From JAPXLN01 sp033809515 (lineage in GTDB: Bacteria > Bacillota > Sulfobacillia > Fermentithermobacillales > Fermentithermobacillaceae), in the NCBI GenBank assembly GCA_033809515.1, contig JAPXLN010000009.1, forward strand, positions 3,939 through 67,938: DNA of 64,000 nucleotides, given 5' to 3'. Each line of letters begins with the position of its first letter. The first letter of the stretch is position 1. Made by a program: the position numbers and the translations under genes. This document shows, in pieces, positions 47,859 through 55,810 of the stretch. Under the pieces are notes generated by a model. That model worked only from the letters and a program-made list of their open reading frames with translations, had not been told where the DNA came from and searched no databases.

Positions 47859-49141
47859 TGCCTGGCATGTCAGTTTATAAGAGCGCCTCTTTGAATGAAA
47901 AGATCCAACATGCGCAAATTGACGGTTTGACCGTGTTTGTCTTGCCGAAGAAAGGATTTCACAGGAAGTACGCTGAGATCTTTGTGCGGTACGGTTCCAA
48001 CGACAACGTCTTTGTGGTTCCGGGGCAAGACCGTGCCACGGAAGTACCTGCAGGCATAGCTCATTTCCTTGAGCACAAGATGTTCGAGAAGAAGTGGGGC
48101 GACGCCCTGACAGCCTTCTCCGCCTTAGGCAGCTCGGCCAATGCCTATACGGCCAACAACTACACTTCGTACATGTTCCATACCCTTGACAACTTCGGTC
48201 CTTGCCTTGAGCTTCTCTTGGAAGTCGTCTTCAAACCGTATTTCAATGCAGAATCCATTGAGCGGGAAGCAAAAGTCATTGCACAGGAGATAAGGATGTA
48301 CAACGATGTTCCGGAGGCAAGACTCATGAGGGCGATCATGGAAGGTTTGTACCTTGTCCATCCAGTTCGCCTAGACATTGCAGGGACAGAGGAATCCATA
48401 CGCCACATAAACAAAGACCTTCTGAACCTGTGCCATGAGATATTCTACACTCCGGGCAATATGAGTCTTTTTGTCGCCGGGGATGTTGACCCGGCCTGGG
48501 TATTTGAAAGTGTGTCTGGAATGCTAAGCGCTCCCGGCAGTGACTTCAGGCAGCCTGAACGCGTAAGGCCATGTGAGCCTGACCGGGTAGGGCCTGATAC
48601 CAGCATCCGGCTTCCGGTTCCCACCCCCTTGCTGCAGGTCGGGTGGAAAGGACCGGTTTCGGGCTGCGATGCGGTCCAGCTTGTGAGCTCAGAGATGAGT
48701 TTGGCCCTTCTCATGGACGTAATGTTCGGGCGAAGCTCCGGGTTATTTTCCCAAGTCTATGAGGATGGTTTGGCAGATGACCTGATCTACGCAAGTGAAG
48801 TGTGGCCTGACTATTCCTTTGTTACGGTCGCTTCACAGAGCATGTTTCCTCACAAGCTGGCTGACCGGATTCGCCAGGAAGTTGAGAGGGTTCGGCGGCA
48901 CGGAATTGACGCCGTTGACTTCGCAAGGGTAAAGAAAGCGGCTGCCGGCAGGTACGTGACACTTTTCGACTCCTTTGACCTGGTAGGGGAAGTTCAGGTA
49001 CACCTGCACGACATAGGCCTGGACATCTTCGCATACAGGGACATTCTAGAAGGAATTGACCTGGATAGCGCTATGGCCGCCCTTGATTTTCTTAACAATG
49101 ACAGGAGCCTGGGAGTTATCGTAGAAAATGGACGGGGTTAA
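47858..49141 (+). CDS. M16-family zinc protease, catalytic subunit (YmfH-like)
   Basis: 427 residues. The inverted zinc motif HFLEH is at 69-73 (IAHFLEHKMF), with the downstream zinc Glu expected in the QEIRMYND region (residues about 146-153). With the preceding inactive paralogue it would form a processing-peptidase-like heterodimer that cleaves small peptides in a closed chamber. GTG 47858 overlaps the upstream stop; ATG 47867 is an alternative. The same arrangement occurs widely in Firmicutes. Confidence 0.9.
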   Translation: MPGMSVYKSASLNEKIQHAQIDGLTVFVLPKKGFHRKYAEIFVRYGSNDNVFVVPGQDRATEVPAGIAHFLEHKMFEKKWGDALTAFSALGSSANAYTANNYTSYMFHTLDNFGPCLELLLEVVFKPYFNAESIEREAKVIAQEIRMYNDVPEARLMRAIMEGLYLVHPVRLDIAGTEESIRHINKDLLNLCHEIFYTPGNMSLFVAGDVDPAWVFESVSGMLSAPGSDFRQPERVRPCEPDRVGPDTSIRLPVPTPLLQVGWKGPVSGCDAVQLVSSEMSLALLMDVMFGRSSGLFSQVYEDGLADDLIYASEVWPDYSFVTVASQSMFPHKLADRIRQEVERVRRHGIDAVDFARVKKAAAGRYVTLFDSFDLVGEVQVHLHDIGLDIFAYRDILEGIDLDSAMAALDFLNNDRSLGVIVENGRG

Positions 49142-49165
49142 CCAAACACACGAGGAGGAGCACCC

Positions 49166-50446
49166 TTGAGCGAAGTTCAGGCTGATTTTCTTCTGGGAAA
49201 TATCGGACAGCTTTTGACCATGTCAGGGTCCCAGGGGCCCCGGCGGCTGGACGATCTTAGGGATCTGGGGATCATCTGCAATGCTTACATAGCGTCTTAC
49301 CAGGGTACGGTAGTTTCGGTTGGTCATTCATCTGAGATAAGTGCCCATGTGAGACTGATGCCCGGGGCCACCGTTTTGGATGCCGGAGGCAAATTGGTTT
49401 CACCGGGTTTCATAGACGCCCACACCCACCTGGTGTTTGGAGGATGGAGACCCCAGGAATACTCCCTTAGATGCCAGGGAGCGTCATACCTTGAGATAGC
49501 TGCTCAAGGGGGAGGCATTGCCAGCACTGTTGCGTCTACCAGGCAAGCTTCGGTTGAAGAGCTTTATGAAAGGAGCATGAAGTTCCTTGACGAGCTGCTT
49601 TTGCAGGGCACAACAACGTGCGAAGTCAAAAGCGGGTACGGGCTGGACTTCGATAACGAGCTCAAGCAGCTGGAAGTTGCCCGCCGCTGCGAGGCCGGCC
49701 ACCCGGTTAGCATCGTAAGCACATTTCTGGGAGCACATGCCTTCCCACCTGAGTATAAAGAGGACAGGGCAAGCTACGTTGAACAGGTCATTTCTATGCT
49801 TCCGGCCATTAAGGAGAGGGAATTGGCCGGTTTCGTTGACGTATTTTGCGACGCAGGGGCCTTTACGGTGGACGAGGCCCGCAGGATTCTGACGGCAGCT
49901 CGCAAGTTGGGGTTCGGTCTGAAGCTGCACGCAGATGAGCTTGAAAGCACCGGGGGAACACAGTTAGCCTGTGAAATGGGCGCTGTATCCTGTGATCATC
50001 TGATTATGATCTCCCGGGAAGGGATAGAGTGTCTGGCCCGGTCGGATACTGTGGGGGTTATTTTGCCGGCCACATCCTGTTTTCTTGGGAAGGTTCCCGG
50101 GGCGCCTGCCAGAAAGATGATTGATGCCGGGTCAGCTATTGCCATTGCCACAGATTTTAACCCGGGAACGTGTACAGCCACTTCCCTCCCCTTATGTATG
50201 ACCCTGGCATGTTCTATGCTTCGTCTGAGTCCTGAGGAAGCGTTTCAGGCGGTGACGTGGAATGCAGCCTGGGCAGCCGGTCTGGGAGGAAAGGCCGGAG
50301 GGTTGTATCCCGGGCTTCCCTTCGATGCAGTCATATTCGATGCAGACGATTACAGGGAGATTCCATACAGGTTTGGGGCTAATCTGGTGCGTACCGTTGT
50401 GAAAGCAGGAAAGGTAGTTGTCCGAGAGGGCAGAGTATGCCGGTAG
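49166..50446 (+). CDS. hutI: Imidazolonepropionase
   Basis: 426-residue amidohydrolase of histidine degradation; hydrolyses 4-imidazolone-5-propanoate to N-formimino-glutamate. FIDAHTHLVFGG has the metal HxH (His86, His88); LKLHADELES and ATDFNPGTCTATSLP are HutI-specific. GAGGAGGAG precedes the TTG. hutH, hutU and ftcD are not in the window, so it is an orphan hut gene. Its only one-carbon-linked neighbour is fhs, 400 bases downstream. A related amidohydrolase activity cannot be ruled out, but motif agreement with HutI is high. Confidence 0.9.
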   Translation: MSEVQADFLLGNIGQLLTMSGSQGPRRLDDLRDLGIICNAYIASYQGTVVSVGHSSEISAHVRLMPGATVLDAGGKLVSPGFIDAHTHLVFGGWRPQEYSLRCQGASYLEIAAQGGGIASTVASTRQASVEELYERSMKFLDELLLQGTTTCEVKSGYGLDFDNELKQLEVARRCEAGHPVSIVSTFLGAHAFPPEYKEDRASYVEQVISMLPAIKERELAGFVDVFCDAGAFTVDEARRILTAARKLGFGLKLHADELESTGGTQLACEMGAVSCDHLIMISREGIECLARSDTVGVILPATSCFLGKVPGAPARKMIDAGSAIAIATDFNPGTCTATSLPLCMTLACSMLRLSPEEAFQAVTWNAAWAAGLGGKAGGLYPGLPFDAVIFDADDYREIPYRFGANLVRTVVKAGKVVVREGRVCR

Positions 50447-50474
50447 GCATGGATAAGGCAGGGTGGTGAGGAGA

Positions 50475-50726
50475 ATGAGCCAGCGCATAAGGAAGCTGCC
50501 CAGGGAAAGCGATCTTGAGAAAGGTTTTGAGCCGCAGTTTCGAGCGTATGAGGAATGGAGACAGGCACAGAGCAGTGAAGAGCCTGAGGAACCCAGAGAG
50601 CGGGAGAAAGCGTCTAAACCACGGAAGAAATTCGCGTTTGGGCGGTTGGATCTGTTGTTCATCGTCATCGGAGTCCTGTCAGGAATCTTGTTCAGAGCAT
50701 GTCAGTCGGCCCGGACAGGTCAGTGA
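50475..50726 (+). CDS. Small single-pass membrane protein
   Basis: 83 residues. A highly charged N-terminal 55 residues (rich in Glu, Arg and Lys) leads to one membrane helix, LDLLFIVIGVLSGILF, near the C terminus, followed by a short tail. Function unknown. ATG 50475 has GTGAGGAGA directly upstream. It sits between hutI and fhs and is probably in the same transcript as hutI. Confidence 0.6.
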   Translation: MSQRIRKLPRESDLEKGFEPQFRAYEEWRQAQSSEEPEEPREREKASKPRKKFAFGRLDLLFIVIGVLSGILFRACQSARTGQ

Positions 50727-50858
50727 CGATACAATGGAGGCCGGTAGCGGCGGCCCTGTGGTATTCTTGTTTCGCTAAATCTGCTATGCTGAGAGGTGGT
50801 GGAAAACCGGAAAGACATATTTGTCTTGCAGTACGGAATCAAGAAGGGGGAACTAAGT

Positions 50859-52559
50859 TTGAAGTCGGACATTGAAATTGCCCAGGCGGCGAAAATGCTG
50901 CCCATCAACCAGATCACAGACAGTCTCGGGATTCCCGCGGATATGGTGGAGAATTACGGTAAGTACAAAGCTAAGATTTCCCTTGACCTTCTGGACTACA
51001 TAAAGGATCGTCCCAGAGGCAAGTATGTCGTTGTGACGGCGATTACTCCGACTCCGCTGGGTGAAGGAAAGACCACAACTGCAATTGGTCTTGGACAGGC
51101 CATGGGTTTGCTTGGCAAGAAGGCCATTAATACCATTAGGCAACCTTCTTTGGGTCCTGTGTTCGGCATTAAGGGCGGGGCTGCAGGCGGCGGCTACGCT
51201 CAGTGTATCCCCATGGAGGATTTCAACCTTCACTTTACAGGAGACACTCATGCAGTGGCTTTGGCTCATAACTTGCTCGCAGCGTTTCTTGATGCCAGCC
51301 TTCTGCATAAGAACCCCTTGAACATAGACCCGCTGACAATTACCTGGCCCAGAGTGGTAGACGTTTCCGACAGAGCTCTTCGCAGGGTGGTCATAGGCCT
51401 TGGCGGTTCTGAGAACGGCTACCCACGGGAGACGGGATTCGACATAGCGGTGGCATCTGAGGTAATGGCTATTTTGGCTCTGACCACAGGGCTCAAAGAC
51501 CTCAGGGAAAGGCTTGAGCGCATAGTAGTCGGATACACCTACGACGGAAAGGCTGTGACCGCAGGAGATCTGAAATGTGCAGGGCCAATGGCGGTTCTCC
51601 TTCGTGATGCCATTAAGCCTAACATTATACAGACCCTTGAGAACACTCCTGTATTCGTTCACGCAGGGCCTTTCGCCAACATAGCTCACGGCAACTCGTC
51701 GGTCCTTGCAGACATGATGGCCACGAAGCTGGCTGATTACACCATCACTGAGGCCGGCTTCGGCGCAGACATCGGTGCAGAGAAGATGTTCAACATTAAG
51801 TGCCGTTACGGCGGCCTCAAGATAGATGCTGCCGTTGTGGTAGCTACCATTCGCGCTCTGAAGATGCATGGGGGAGCTATCACCGTTCGTCCCGGGCGTC
51901 CTCTGGATACAGAGGTTCTCTCTAAGGAGAACATGGAGGCCCTTGACAAGGGTTGCGAGAACCTGGATAAGCACATCGAGAACGTGCTCATGCACGGAGT
52001 GCCGGTGGTTGTTGCGCTTAACCACTTCCCGACCGATACCGACCGGGAGGTTCAGTTTGTCCTTGACCGGGCCAAGAAGGCAGGCGCTTCGGCAGCGGTT
52101 GTCTCTCAGGTGTGGGCTAAGGGCGGCGAAGGCGGCGTAGACCTGGCCAAGGCCCTTATTGACGTGCTTGATAACGAGCCTACCAACTTTGACTTCCTCT
52201 ACTCCCTTGACATGCCCATTAAAGACAAGATCGAGGCTATAGCTACCAAGGTGTACGGCGCTGACGGTGTCGATTACCTGCCTCTCGCTGACAGGCAGAT
52301 CAGGCGCTATACAAAGCTTGGCTTTGACAAACTGCCTATCTGTATGGCCAAGACGCACCTTTCGTTGTCAGCTGATCCAAATCTCAAAGGTCGTCCCAGA
52401 GACTTCCGGGTTACAGTGAGAGAAGTCCGGGCATCTATGGGTGCAGGGTTCCTCTACCCGCTTCTGGGCGAGATGAGGACCATGCCCGGTCTTCCTTCGG
52501 TTCCTGCAGGGACTAACATGGACCTTGACGAGACAGGGAAGATCGTAGGGCTGTTTTAG
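50859..52559 (+). CDS. fhs: Formate-tetrahydrofolate ligase
   Basis: 566-residue enzyme that makes 10-formyl-THF from formate, ATP and THF, part of the methyl branch of the acetyl-CoA pathway and of purine synthesis. The N terminus has INQITDSLGIP; the ATP loop is TPTPLGEGKTTT; RQPSLGPVFGIKGGAAGGGY and FAHGNSS-type segment FANIAHGNSSV are family hallmarks. The frame is open to 50796; AAGGGGG 8 bases before TTG 50859 sets the start. A candidate extended -10 TGCTATGCT lies at 50782-50790. A large hairpin follows the gene. Confidence 0.96.
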   Translation: MKSDIEIAQAAKMLPINQITDSLGIPADMVENYGKYKAKISLDLLDYIKDRPRGKYVVVTAITPTPLGEGKTTTAIGLGQAMGLLGKKAINTIRQPSLGPVFGIKGGAAGGGYAQCIPMEDFNLHFTGDTHAVALAHNLLAAFLDASLLHKNPLNIDPLTITWPRVVDVSDRALRRVVIGLGGSENGYPRETGFDIAVASEVMAILALTTGLKDLRERLERIVVGYTYDGKAVTAGDLKCAGPMAVLLRDAIKPNIIQTLENTPVFVHAGPFANIAHGNSSVLADMMATKLADYTITEAGFGADIGAEKMFNIKCRYGGLKIDAAVVVATIRALKMHGGAITVRPGRPLDTEVLSKENMEALDKGCENLDKHIENVLMHGVPVVVALNHFPTDTDREVQFVLDRAKKAGASAAVVSQVWAKGGEGGVDLAKALIDVLDNEPTNFDFLYSLDMPIKDKIEAIATKVYGADGVDYLPLADRQIRRYTKLGFDKLPICMAKTHLSLSADPNLKGRPRDFRVTVREVRASMGAGFLYPLLGEMRTMPGLPSVPAGTNMDLDETGKIVGLF

Positions 52560-52574
52560 TAAAGGAAACCTTAG

Positions 52575-52609
52575 GTCTGGGGCAAAGGTCAAGCGCCTTT
52601 GCCCCAGAC
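52575..52609 (+). terminator. Terminator-like hairpin after fhs
   Basis: A perfect 14-bp stem (52575-52588 with 52596-52609, 7-base loop). The T tract after it is short (GGTTTAAC), so it may be a weak terminator. Confidence 0.6.
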
Positions 52610-52653
52610 GGTTTAACGGGCACGGGAAGTCAGATCTGAAGTGAGGCGACACT

Positions 52654-53652
52654 GTGTCTATCACGGAAGTTTCAGGAATCAAGGTTGGCAGTTCAGTTCA
52701 CCCTCTCGGGCTGACGGGAGTATCGGTTGTTCTGTGCGAGAAAGGCGCTGTAGGTGGCGTATCTGTTATGGGAGGGGCCCCTGGCACTCGCGAAACCGAC
52801 TTGCTCCGTCCATCTTGTATGGTTGACCGTGTCAACGCACTGTTTTTTGCAGGCGGATCCGCTTTCGGGCTTGATTGCGCTTCGGGTGTGGTTCGATACC
52901 TTGAAGAGGTGGGCGCAGGCTTCGACACCGGGATAGTCAAAGTCCCCATAGTCTGCGGTGCCATCATATTCGACCTGGGTCTTGGAAAGGCGCGGCCTAC
53001 TCCTGAGATGGCATACGAGGCATGCAAGCAAGCTTCGCGGGGTGAAGTTCCTTCAGGCAGTGTAGGCGCAGGAGCCGGCGCCACCGTAGGAAAGATGCTG
53101 GGACCTGGTTACATGATGAAATCGGGACTGGGCAATGCATCTTTGAAGACGTCAAGCGGCGACGTTGTAGGAGCTATGGTGATCGTCAATGCCTACGGCG
53201 ATGTCTACCATCCCGGTACAGGCCGTGTGATTGCCGGCGCTTTTGACAGAGCCGGGAGAAGATTCGTGCAGGGAGACCGAGGTCACGGTCCAGATACTCG
53301 GTTTACTCCGCCGGCCATGACTAACACCACTGTAGGCGCGGTGGCTGTAGATGGGCCCCTTACAAAGCAGGAATGCGACAGGGTAGCCATTATGGCAATG
53401 GGAGGCCTGGCACAGACCATACGCCCCTGCTTTACGCCCTTTGACGGAGACACTCTTTTTGTTCTTGCCACAGGCCGGGGAACCGGTACCCCCTGGCCGG
53501 AACCGGGCCATCCTTCAAGAGCCGGGCGCCTTTGCGAAGTTGGCGTTAAGGCCCAGGAAGCGGTAGCTTTGGCCATAGTCGATGGGGTGACTTCCCCGGG
53601 AAGCTTTCCCGGCGTGCCATCTCATAAAGAAGTGGCAGCCAAATTGCACTAG
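52654..53652 (+). CDS. P1 (DmpA/S58) family N-terminal-nucleophile peptidase
   Basis: 332-residue self-processing aminopeptidase-fold protein. The likely cleavage/nucleophile site is N224-T225-T226 in MTNTTVGAVAVDG; VGAGAGATVGKMLG and FFAGGSAFGLD are further family landmarks. DmpA cleaves D- or beta-aminoacyl peptides; the substrate here is unknown. GTG 52654 has GTGAGGCG upstream. It is separated from fhs by a hairpin and likely has its own promoter. Confidence 0.88.
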   Translation: MSITEVSGIKVGSSVHPLGLTGVSVVLCEKGAVGGVSVMGGAPGTRETDLLRPSCMVDRVNALFFAGGSAFGLDCASGVVRYLEEVGAGFDTGIVKVPIVCGAIIFDLGLGKARPTPEMAYEACKQASRGEVPSGSVGAGAGATVGKMLGPGYMMKSGLGNASLKTSSGDVVGAMVIVNAYGDVYHPGTGRVIAGAFDRAGRRFVQGDRGHGPDTRFTPPAMTNTTVGAVAVDGPLTKQECDRVAIMAMGGLAQTIRPCFTPFDGDTLFVLATGRGTGTPWPEPGHPSRAGRLCEVGVKAQEAVALAIVDGVTSPGSFPGVPSHKEVAAKLH

Positions 53653-53806
53653 ATTTCGCCTTGGCTGGATAGGTTTTTTGAGTTAAGCTAACCTTGCCGG
53701 CGGGCCGGCAAACATGCGTTGCCGGACCCAATCACCGGATAGGAGATCTCTACAGACACACTGACGGCATCCTCTAAGGAGGAGCCGGAACGGAGGTGTA
53801 CCGGTT

Positions 53807-54517
53807 GTGAAGTTATCCACACGGCAGATCGCTCTTGTAGGAATGCTTGGGGCTATTACTGTTGCCCTGGGTCTCATGCCCGTCGGAGGGTTCATTCCCG
53901 TCCCGACTCCCGCAGGTTCAGCCACCACAATGCATCTTCCAACCATACTTGCAGGCATCGTTGAAGGGCCGGTTTCAGGAGGAATGGTAGGGGCCATCTT
54001 TGGCGCATTCAGCTTCTGGCGGGCCCAGACCAACCCGAACCCGGTGGCCAAACTCATGTTCACAAACCCTCTCATTGCTTTCGGCCCCAGAATTCTGATT
54101 GGGGTCGTTTCAGCGTACGTGTTCAGGTTGGTGAAGGGGAAACGAGGGCAAACGATCCTGGCATTTGCCGCAGGGATCATGGTTGGGCATACCGCCTATC
54201 TGGCTCTGGTCAGGTTCTCTATGGCAGTTCGTTGGGCGGGCGCTCTGCTTCTCGGCGGGTGTAGCGCAGGCCTTCTTTTTCTGGTTCAGGCCAGGTATGG
54301 GCATGGCCCCGCTCTTGCGGCCATATGCGGCAGTTTCACCAATACAATGGGAGTGTTGGGACTGGCCGTAGCTTTTGGGTATGTGCCGGCCGAGGCTGCC
54401 CTGGCCGTTGGAGTCTTACAGGGCGTTCCCGAGGGCATCGTCGCCATGGTCCTTGCCAGCCTTGTTTACCGGAGTATTAAGCGGTTTATTAGGAGCGGGG
54501 CTGACGGGACGCCTTAA
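53807..54517 (+). CDS. ECF transporter substrate-binding (S) component, probably pantothenate
   Basis: 236-residue membrane protein with six or so helices. Its N-terminal STRQIALVGMLGAITVALGL and the AGSATTMHLPTILAGIVEGPVSG region are typical of ECF S components, which bind a vitamin and dock on a shared EcfAAT module. Substrate inference comes from context only: it lies 14 bases before coaX, so pantothenate is likely. GTG 53807 follows GGAGGTG. A TTATCCACA 9-mer at 53813-53821 is within the coding start and probably fortuitous. Confidence 0.83.
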   Translation: MKLSTRQIALVGMLGAITVALGLMPVGGFIPVPTPAGSATTMHLPTILAGIVEGPVSGGMVGAIFGAFSFWRAQTNPNPVAKLMFTNPLIAFGPRILIGVVSAYVFRLVKGKRGQTILAFAAGIMVGHTAYLALVRFSMAVRWAGALLLGGCSAGLLFLVQARYGHGPALAAICGSFTNTMGVLGLAVAFGYVPAEAALAVGVLQGVPEGIVAMVLASLVYRSIKRFIRSGADGTP

Positions 54518-54531
54518 GGAGGCAAGAATCA

Positions 54532-55323
54532 GTGATTTTCGCTTTGGATGTGGGTAATACCCATACAGTCGCCGGCGTATTCCAGGGGTATGAGCTTATG
54601 GCTGATTGGCGCATATCCACCGATCGCCGAAAGACTGAAGACGAGTACGGGCTTATGTTCTTGTCTATGTTGGAACGTGCCGGGTTCAAAGCTAAGGATA
54701 CCGAAGGCGGCATCATTGCTTCCGTGGTACCTCCTCTTACCCCTGTTTTCGAGAAGACCTTAAGCAAGTACCTGGGTATTTCAGCGTTGGTGGTGGGGCC
54801 GGGAACCAAAACGGGAATGAACATAAGATATGAAAATCCTAAGGAGGTCGGTCCCGACAGGATCGCCAATGCGGTAGCTGCTTACAGCAAGTACGGCGGG
54901 CCGGTTATTGTCGTTGATTTCGGCACTGCAACCACGTTTGACGTGATCTCCCAGGAAGGAGACTACCTGGGCGGCGCAATTGCCCCGGGCATCCTAACCT
55001 CCACCGATGCATTGTTTGAGAAGGCCTCCAGGCTTCCTCGCATAGAACTGATAAGGCCTCAACAGGCCATAGGGAGAAACACTGTACAGAGCATGCAGTC
55101 GGGGATCGTCTTTGGGTTTGCAGGTCAGACCGACAGTCTGGTAAGGAGAATCTGCCGGGAAATCGGTCAAGATGCCCATGTAGTTGCCACAGGAGGGCTT
55201 GCCCGTCTGGTTGCTCAGGAGTCTGAGACCATTGACACGGTTGATCCTTTTCTTACCCTGGAGGGCTTGTATATAGTGCTAACGAAGAACACGCCTCCGG
55301 GCGCCTTTGCATCGAAGGTCTAA
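54532..55323 (+). CDS. coaX: Type III pantothenate kinase
   Basis: 263-residue ASKHA-fold kinase for the first step of coenzyme A synthesis. LDVGNTHT at the N terminus (phosphate-1 loop with Asp6), GPDRIANAVAAY, VDFGTATTFDV and ATGGLA are the CoaX signatures. AAGGAGGC precedes the GTG. In B. subtilis coaX follows ftsH directly; here about 9 kb of other genes intervene. hslO, normally next, is absent. Confidence 0.95.
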   Translation: MIFALDVGNTHTVAGVFQGYELMADWRISTDRRKTEDEYGLMFLSMLERAGFKAKDTEGGIIASVVPPLTPVFEKTLSKYLGISALVVGPGTKTGMNIRYENPKEVGPDRIANAVAAYSKYGGPVIVVDFGTATTFDVISQEGDYLGGAIAPGILTSTDALFEKASRLPRIELIRPQQAIGRNTVQSMQSGIVFGFAGQTDSLVRRICREIGQDAHVVATGGLARLVAQESETIDTVDPFLTLEGLYIVLTKNTPPGAFASKV

Positions 55324-55346
55324 AGGTTCCAGGTGATAAGGGTTCA

Positions 55347-55398
55347 GGTGGGCCGGGGTTTGGGTAGGTTGGGGTTTCGGTGGGTTGGGGTTTCGGTG
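55347..55398 (+). repeat. 16-bp G-rich tandem repeat
   Basis: Two identical copies of GGTTGGGGTTTCGGTG (55367-55382 and 55383-55398) preceded by a diverged copy (55347-55366). Runs of G on the plus strand could form a quadruplex in single strands. It lies between coaX and the convergent DUF1540 gene. Confidence 0.8.
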
Positions 55399-55405
55399 AA
55401 AAGCG

Positions 55406-55435
55406 AGAAGAGAGGGGCCTTTCCCCCTCTCTTCT
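55406..55435 (-). terminator. Terminator for the DUF1540 gene (possibly bidirectional)
   Basis: A perfect 12-bp stem (55406-55417 with 55424-55435, 6-base loop). On the minus strand it is followed by CGCTTTTCACC; on the plus strand no T tract follows. Confidence 0.65.
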
Positions 55436-55458
55436 GAACAGGTGCTCGAGAGACTCCT

Positions 55459-55707
55459 CTATCGCACAGCCGGTGAACCCTTTGGACGGAAGGTTCTGCA
55501 GAGGGTTTGTTCTGATGTACTGGCGTGCTCTTTGTTGTGCACGTCCTGGGCACGGTGTGTTTCTTTCCCGGAATACAGCTCACCTGTTTCCATGCCAAAG
55601 GTCCTTGACCCTGAGACGTTATTGTCCACCTGAATTGTCTCAGCATTGCAGATATTTCCGTCACCCCAATAGTGACATGACTTTACATTGCACCTAACTT
55701 CGGTCAC
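55459..55707 (-). CDS. DUF1540 small cysteine protein
   Basis: 82 residues. The N-terminal 33 residues carry the DUF1540 motif: VRCNVKSCHYW, then GNICNAETIQV, with three cysteines. The C-terminal half is low-complexity and polar, longer than usual, perhaps partly decayed. DUF1540 proteins are common in spore formers, with no settled role. GTG 55707 follows GGGAGGTGA. A sigma-F-like -10 (GGGGAAAATA, minus 55739-55730) lies just upstream, but its -35 is poor and spacing to the start is tight. A terminator follows. Confidence 0.75.
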   Translation of the reverse strand: MTEVRCNVKSCHYWGDGNICNAETIQVDNNVSGSRTFGMETGELYSGKETHRAQDVHNKEHASTSEQTLCRTFRPKGSPAVR

Positions 55708-55810
55708 TTAATCACCTCCCTAGCAGACGTATTTTCCCCGCCAGGGCTTTAGATAATCCTAAGAGGAAATGCTCAGTAGGGGTAGAATCTATGGGTGTAG
55801 GAGGGATTCC

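Noticed and set aside
50853..52358. A 501-codon open frame antisense to fhs
   Set aside because: Shadow of the fhs reading frame; no recognisable domain and no start signal.
53653..53806. Riboswitch upstream of the ECF S component
   Set aside because: GC-rich inverted repeats (TTGCCGG...CCGGCAA) are visible, but no conserved core of TPP, FMN, cobalamin, preQ1 or other classes could be matched.
53813..53821. A third perfect DnaA box
   Set aside because: It is a single copy inside the first codons of the ECF S-component gene and has no neighbours, so chance is a sufficient explanation.
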